Below are positions 59,027-64,000 of a stretch of DNA of 64,000 nucleotides, piece after piece. The stretch comes from Pelobates cultripes. Taxonomy: Eukaryota; Chordata; Amphibia; Anura; Pelobatidae. The first letter of the stretch is position 1, and the number at the start of each line of letters is the position of its first letter. Position numbers and translations under genes: made by a program. The notes beneath the pieces were generated by a model. That model saw nothing but the letters and a program-made list of their open reading frames with translations, was not told the DNA's origin and did not search any database. The DNA lies in contig OW240921.1 of NCBI GenBank assembly GCA_933207985.1, forward strand, positions 17,688,412 through 17,752,411. Direction: 5' to 3'.

Positions 59027-59995
59027 AAACGGACACTACAGGCACAAAAAAACTTTAGCTTAATGAAGCCACTGTGGTGTAGAGATCATGTCGCTGCAAT
59101 CTCACTACTCCATTCTCTGCCATTTAGGAGTTAAAGGGACACTATAGTGACCAGAACTACATCTTGTTGTATTCGTTCTGGTGAGTAGAATCATTCCCTT
59201 AAGGCTTTTGGCAGTAAACACTGTGTTTTCAAAGAAAATGCAGTGTTTACATTACAGCCTAGGGTTACCTCCACTGGCCACTCCTCCAATGGGTGCTAGA
59301 GGTGCTTCCTGAGGCAGTGCTGCACAGTGTGACTGACATTGTGTCTCCACCCTCTGCATGGAGACACAGAGCTTTCCTCATAGAGCTGCATTGATTCAGT
59401 GCATCTCTATGATGAGATGCTGATTGGCCAGGGCTGTGTTTGACTTGTGCTAGCTCTGCATTGTAATTGGCTGAAAGAATCACTGATGATGTCAGACAAG
59501 CAGGCATAACAGGGGCAGAGTCAGCAGCTGCAGACTGGAGTAAATGTAAGATTTTGCTATATTTACAGGGTCCAGGGGGGCTCGATAGTATTTTTAATAA
59601 TATATGTTTGTATTCCTTTAAATAACTTTGTTTATACAGCCCTAGTCACACCTTCCTACAAATGACTTGCACAACCTTCCTAAACAGTTCCTGAAAAATA
59701 ACCTAGGTAGGTTCCTGTATTGCACAGTCTGTTTAATCTAGATTTTTCTCCTGTTCTCTTAATAGTCTAGTGTGTGTGATTAACGCACAATTTACAGTGC
59801 AGGAGATAAAAACTTCTAAAGCGAGTTAACATCTGTTTGAAAATGATTTTTCATGCATGATGTGTCAGTAACAGTCAGGTAAGTGTGGCTAGGGCTACAT
59901 AAATTGTAACAAAAAGTGATTTAACTCCAAAATGACAGAGTATTGAGCAGCTTCATGAAGCTAAAATTCTTTTGATGACTATAGTGTCCCTATAA
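59027..59995 (+). mobile_element. Outer TTAA-type MITE, split by an inner MITE
   Basis: The left part, 59027-59136 (TTTAAACGGACACTACAGGC, CTTTAGCTTAATGAAGCCAC, CATTTAGGAG), and right part, 59622-59995 (CTTTGTTTATACAGCCCTAG to GACTATAGTGTCCCT), are one element interrupted at a TTAA. Its right terminus CTATAGTGTCCCTATAA is a mutated TTAA end. The copy at 12581-13455 is the same family in the opposite orientation. Confidence 0.8.
59133..59622 (+). mobile_element. Inner MITE nested at a TTAA in the outer MITE
   Basis: GTTAAAGGGACACTATAGTG begins and TTTGTATTCCTTTAA ends the insert, with a TTAA at each junction. Removing it rejoins GCCATTTAGGAGTTAA with ATAACTTTGTTTATAC of the outer element. Internal landmarks include AATGCAGTGTTTACATT and GGAGACACAGAGCTTTCC. 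It is non-coding. Confidence 0.82.
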
Positions 59996-60007
59996 GGCAG
60001 GAGTCCC

Positions 60008-60384
60008 TTAAAGGACCACTATAGTGCCAGGAAAACATACTCCCACCCTGCTCTGGAAAGGGGAAAAGGGTTAAAACTTACCTTTTTCCAGCGCCAGGCG
60101 GGGAGCTCTCCTCCTCCGTTCCTCCCCGTCGGCTGAATGCGCACGCACGGCAAGAGCTGCGGGCGCATTCAGCCGGTCGCATAGGAAAGCATTATCAATG
60201 CTTTCCTATGGACGCTTGCGTGCTCTCACTGTGATTTTCACAGTGAGAATCACGCAAGCGCCTCTAGCGGCTGTCAATGAGAAACTGCTATGTTTATAGA
60301 AAAATTTGTTAACCCTAGCTGGACCAGGCACCCAGACCACTTCATTAAGCTGAAGTGGTCTGGGTGCCTAGAGTGGTCCTTTAA
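60008..60384 (+). mobile_element. TTAA-flanked MITE, same family as the 12.7-kb inner MITE
   Basis: TTAAAGGACCACTATAGTGC at the left and GTGCCTAGAGTGGTCCTTTA at the right, with perfect TTAA at 60008-60011 and 60381-60384. It shares CCTTTTTCCAGCGCC, CAATGCTTTCCTATGGACGC, GAAGTGGTCTGGGTGCC and the CTCACTGTGA hairpin with the copies at 12747 and 63248. It lies only 13 bp from the end of the nested pair. Confidence 0.92.
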
Positions 60385-60688
60385 ACTCTTATTTAGGTTT
60401 CTGTGAGTGTCATTTCACGTAATTGTATTGATAATACAGGATAAGAAAGGAGTCTAGAATAGTTTAATGAACTTAATTTACTTCTCATGACCATGTCCAC
60501 CATGACTAGAGTTTTTCTGTATTGCTCTTTTGATGCTGTACATTTTAATGAAGGTTTTCTTGATGTGATTGTCTTGGATACAATCCTTTTGAGAAGTTTT
60601 TTTTTACTTTCTTTTTGGCTATAATTGTCATGCTAATATCGCTAATTGAAATAGCAGTATATGTATTCTGGGTCATCACGTACGATAC

Positions 60689-60850
60689 AGTGTTAATTTT
60701 GGCGGTAAATTTCAATTTAGTTTTAGCCCTAGTCTTTTGGCTAAAAAGCCATTTTAGTTTTAGTCGTATTTTAGTCATTTGAATTGTTTTAGTCTACTAA
60801 AACTCAACAATTTTAGTCGACTAAAATTGTTAGTCGACAAAATTAATACT
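60689..60850. mobile_element. Small repeat with iterated TTTTAGTC motif
   Basis: The ends AGTGTTAATTTTGG and CAAAATTAATACT are inverted. The interior repeats TTTTAGTC(G/A) and its complement GACTAAAA (including CAACAATTTTAGTCGACTAA), giving multiple small palindromes around TAGTCGACTA. It resembles a widespread vertebrate repeat that I know by sight but cannot name. No matching target duplication found. Confidence 0.55.
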
Positions 60851-63247
60851 AATTCGATATCCCTCTGCTTGCAAGTTTGGAAACTTATACACATGAGGCA
60901 CATAATGGCACCATATAAATAGTAAAATAATAATCCCAAAAAATTTCAAATTTTATCGCAAATTAATACATTTTGCGTATTTTATCGATAAAGTTGTTTT
61001 GACTGTATTTCTGTCTCCATCCATCTGTCATCTTGTGAAAAAAACTATTTGAACCAATTCCTCCTAATCAAATTTGTTTTAGTTCGAAGAATAAGACCTA
61101 CAGGTAAATAATGGGTGAATCCATTTGTTAGGGTGTGGATTAAAAGGAAATTGATTTGGCTCAGTTTTGTTTTATTTTTTTATTTTTTTATTTATTTATT
61201 TATTTTCACAAGTCTACTCTATATGTTGTTTTGTATCCTATGTTAGCCAATATTAGGTTTTAGAGATATGTTCATTCAAATAAACAACATGGCTTTTATT
61301 GTTCTTGGTAGACCACACAGGACACTTTATGCACCTCTGCGGAAATTGAATTCAATGCTTCCTTACAAAATTGAGGTGCATGTTAAAATGCCTGCCCGAC
61401 ATGACTTCTTTTTGGCTCTTACTGAGCCTTTGTCAACCTTCAGACCTTTTCGTTTGGATGCATTTTGACTGTGTCGTTTGGCCGCATCAGACCATTTGAT
61501 ACAAGGATTTTAAACTTTGTGTCGTCTGTCTGTGTACATCATAATAAACCACTTCTGGAGGTCATGCCATTTTATACTACATGATTTATTAGAGCTAGGA
61601 TTAACGTGTCAGTGTTTTAGTGTTAGGATTCATATCTCCTTCTACCCAAGGTCAGTAGCAGTCACACTCCTAGGGACACAGCTAATTTAAAATGGGTGAA
61701 GCTGCCCTTCATGCATAACTCCCATTAATCCGAGGCAGACTATCAATAAAACCCTATAAAATGGGAAAACAAGCCGTCAACCAGGAAAAAAAATCAGTCG
61801 CATGCCAGCAAATATTGTAAGTGCAAGAATGAAAAAGTATTTTCTGGAAGTATGTTCAGCATTAGAAATATAAATCCTTAGTTAAACAGTTCAGTTAAAC
61901 AGTTCAGTTATTCTATTTTGGGGAAGTCCAACTTCCCCTTAAATTAGCAATAAAAAGCTAATATGTAATAATCCACCTCAATTTAGCCTGGCCATGCACA
62001 GTCTCCTCTTTATCCACTACCAGCTGGGGGTAGGGGGCGGGCTAGGACCCAGGGAATCCCCAGCTGTGAATCACTCCTCCAAATTATTGGATACTGTGAA
62101 AATGATTTGGGTTTTTGTAGATGTCTGGTGGGAACTTTGGGTTTGTGGTTGCAGGAAGCAGGAGAAGTGTACAGGACATTTCGACAGCTGGTAAGCTCTT
62201 CTGAATTCCCCAGGAAAGCAACCCAAAGTCTTGTTTTCTTAGCACCCAGCACTGGAGAACTGGGACAGACATATTTTCAGCTGGCAGAGTATTGTGTAAG
62301 ATGAATGACTGCAAAGGTAGGGCTCACCTACCCCTGCTCAAAAAGATTGAGTAATTAAGTAAGTAAGATAATCCAGTTTAATTATCCTCCTCATTCAATT
62401 GGTTATGAAGAGGGAGGGAAACAAGAGAACCTCTTTCAGGGTTATTCACTTAACCCCACTTTTTTGCAATTAAATCTAAATGGAGAATTTTTCCAGAACA
62501 ACTTTTATCTTTTTTCTTTAGTTTTTCTATTTGCATTTAACTCACAAAAAAAAGTGAAGTTCTGTGTATAACTCTGTTCAACTTTATGAACTTTTACATT
62601 TTCAGTTACTTAATTATTTTATTCCTCAGTGTCTTCCATCTCCCAAAAGGTTTCTCTCACCCTCGACATGTTCATGGTATCAACCCATTTGATGTTTCAT
62701 CATTACATTTGATCTACTAGCTCACACCAAGCGATACATAGAAACATCTCCTGATTTGATAACACACGTAATGTTTTTCAACCAACATTTAAGTTTCTAG
62801 TTAGGTGACCTATAACCCACCAGCTGTTGTACAGTTTCTAGTCCCAGGCTGATCATTCAATTTAGAGGCTATTTTAGTGGCCTAGGGTTTGGTTTAAGCA
62901 TCACAGAAAAATTAGACGATTGTTCTACTGGATTTTGTGAGTTTGGTAATCCCCTACACCCTCCATGTTTGGAGGCCTTCAGGAGAAATGAAAATTGGGT
63001 GGGCATGAATTGGCCTTATTTTGGGAAAAGGCCAAGCTCCAAATACAACAGCTAATTTTGGGCAAAGGGCACCCGTAAATATGAGGGACACACAAATAGA
63101 CCTATATGCAAATAGACTCTTATATGACACAATATGTAAATCTATATTTTCTTTACAGAATTTTACTTTCAGACATGATGGTTTCTGGTTCCCTGGTTAG
63201 TGTCAAGAGGTAGGACTGCAGGGCCATCCCGAGATTAACAAGTTTAG
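60851..63247. other. Non-coding sequence
   Basis: Contains (TTTA)n near 61180-61205, a GGGTTATTCACTTAACCCC fragment at 62440 resembling the 53.8-kb MITE, and a 36-bp exon-like stretch at 62156-62191. The open frame at 61268-61468 shows no domain that I recognise. Confidence 0.4.
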
Positions 63248-63608
63248 TTAAAGGACCACTCTAGGCACCCAGACCACTTCAGCTTAATGAAGTGGTCTGG
63301 GTGCCAGGTCCCTCTAGGATTAACCCTTTTTTTAATAAACATAGCAGTTTCAGAGAAACTGCTATGTTTATAATAGGGTTAATCCAGCCTCTAAAGCCTC
63401 TAGTGGCTGTCTCATTGAAAATCACAGTGAGAAGACGCAAGCGTCCATAGGAAAGCATTATGAATGCTTTCCTATGAGACAGGCTAAATGCGCGCGCAGC
63501 TCCTGCCGCGCATGCGCATTCAGCCGAAGAGGAGGAGGAGAGCTCCCCGCCCAGCGCTGGAAAAAAGGTAAGATTCAACCCTTTCCTCGCCATTCAGCCC
63601 GGCGGGAG
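63248..63608 (-). mobile_element. Truncated MITE, same family as 60008-60384, inverted
   Basis: Begins TTAAAGGACCACTCTAGGCA and carries GACCACTTCAGC...GAAGTGGTC, the AGCAGTTTCAGAGAAACTGC hairpin and AAAGCATTATGAATGCTTTC. It stops within the GCCCGGCGGGAG block without the expected opposite terminus. A minus-strand open frame of 104 codons across it is not a gene. Confidence 0.85.
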
Positions 63609-64000
63609 TGTTATTACGAGTTGATTATGGCTGCCCAGTGTGCCATCTCAATGGAAATGTCTGCTTTTTCTAGCTAAGCTTTATTACTGAAAATTCTGTC
63701 TTGAGTCATCGATCTAGAATTTCCCAGCTTTTGCCTGGCTGGATTTTAGTGAAGGACTTCTCTAAATGGTTGTTATGGAGCTTCCTAATTATCTGCATAA
63801 ACAAATGCCTTAGACAGGGATTTTTCTAATGGCTATAAAATCACAAAATGGACATACATATATTTTCCATAACTTTCTATCTCAGACGTCGTATATCCAA
63901 TAAACGTGGCAAAGTTTCCGCCTAATACGCGTTCGTTTTTGAGTAAATATTCTATAATGGCCAGTGTTGGGCTTAGAGTTCTATAAACTTCAAACGACTA
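63609..64000. other. Non-coding sequence, nothing recognised
   Basis: Ordinary sequence to the window edge with no array or transposon end. Confidence 0.4.

Overview
The window is 64 kb of vertebrate nuclear DNA. It is AT-rich and intron/intergenic in character, and dense in transposable elements and minisatellites. The most likely source is an amphibian, probably a frog. That rests on recollected repeat families: many short MITEs with TTAA target sites beginning AAAGGACCACTATAG or AAAGGGACACT, hAT-type MITEs with CGAACGGTTCG ends, degraded L2/CR1-like LINE tails (TATAGCGCC...AATAAT) and a Tc1-like transposon. No bacterial or viral gene organisation is present. Two runs of exactly 100 N (12481-12580, 25470-25569) are assembly gaps of unknown true length.

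Layout. 1-3.35 kb: mostly unrecognised sequence with one weak minus-strand terminal-exon candidate. 3.36-5.85 kb: a 36-bp minisatellite split by a foldback element. 6.38-8.75 kb: a 30-31-bp minisatellite split by a solo LTR with a perfect 5-bp target duplication. 8.9-14.6 kb: a second solo LTR, an L2-like ORF2 tail and a MITE nested in another MITE. 14.68-17.28 kb: a 2.6-kb hAT-type element with a perfect 8-bp target duplication, two internal tandem arrays and a captured C2H2 zinc-finger fragment. 17.7-19.53 kb: an L2-like tail and a dead Tc1-like transposon. 21.89-22.34 kb: a small relative of the 14.68-kb element, also with a perfect 8-bp duplication. 23.07-25.47 kb: the first 33-bp minisatellite array, ending in a gap. 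25.57-29.56 kb: a LINE 3' end with poly(A), a hAT relative with a TG-rich microsatellite and an internally deleted L2-like LINE. 30.0-31.6 kb: a set of small putative exons with matching splice phases, encoding an acidic/polar stretch followed by a hydrophobic segment. 31.6-34.54 kb: the second 33-bp array, beginning 11 bp after a putative splice donor. 35.5-35.71 kb: a possible TATA promoter and short first coding exon. 35.7-64 kb: long non-coding sequence with a third solo LTR, a TA-flanked element carrying triplicated palindromes, a hAT element with a perfect 8-bp duplication, a second nested MITE pair, and several repeat-free stretches that could be conserved non-coding elements.

Coding content is low. 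The longest open frames (up to 993 codons) lie inside minisatellites whose periods (30, 33, 36 bp) are multiples of three, so they are almost certainly by-products of periodicity. The only plausible genic material is the 30-31.6 kb exon set and the 35.6 kb first-exon candidate, both on the plus strand. I do not recognise the gene. The clearest biology is layered transposition, datable by nesting: MITE into MITE, LTR into minisatellite, foldback into minisatellite, LINE tail into a TA-flanked element.
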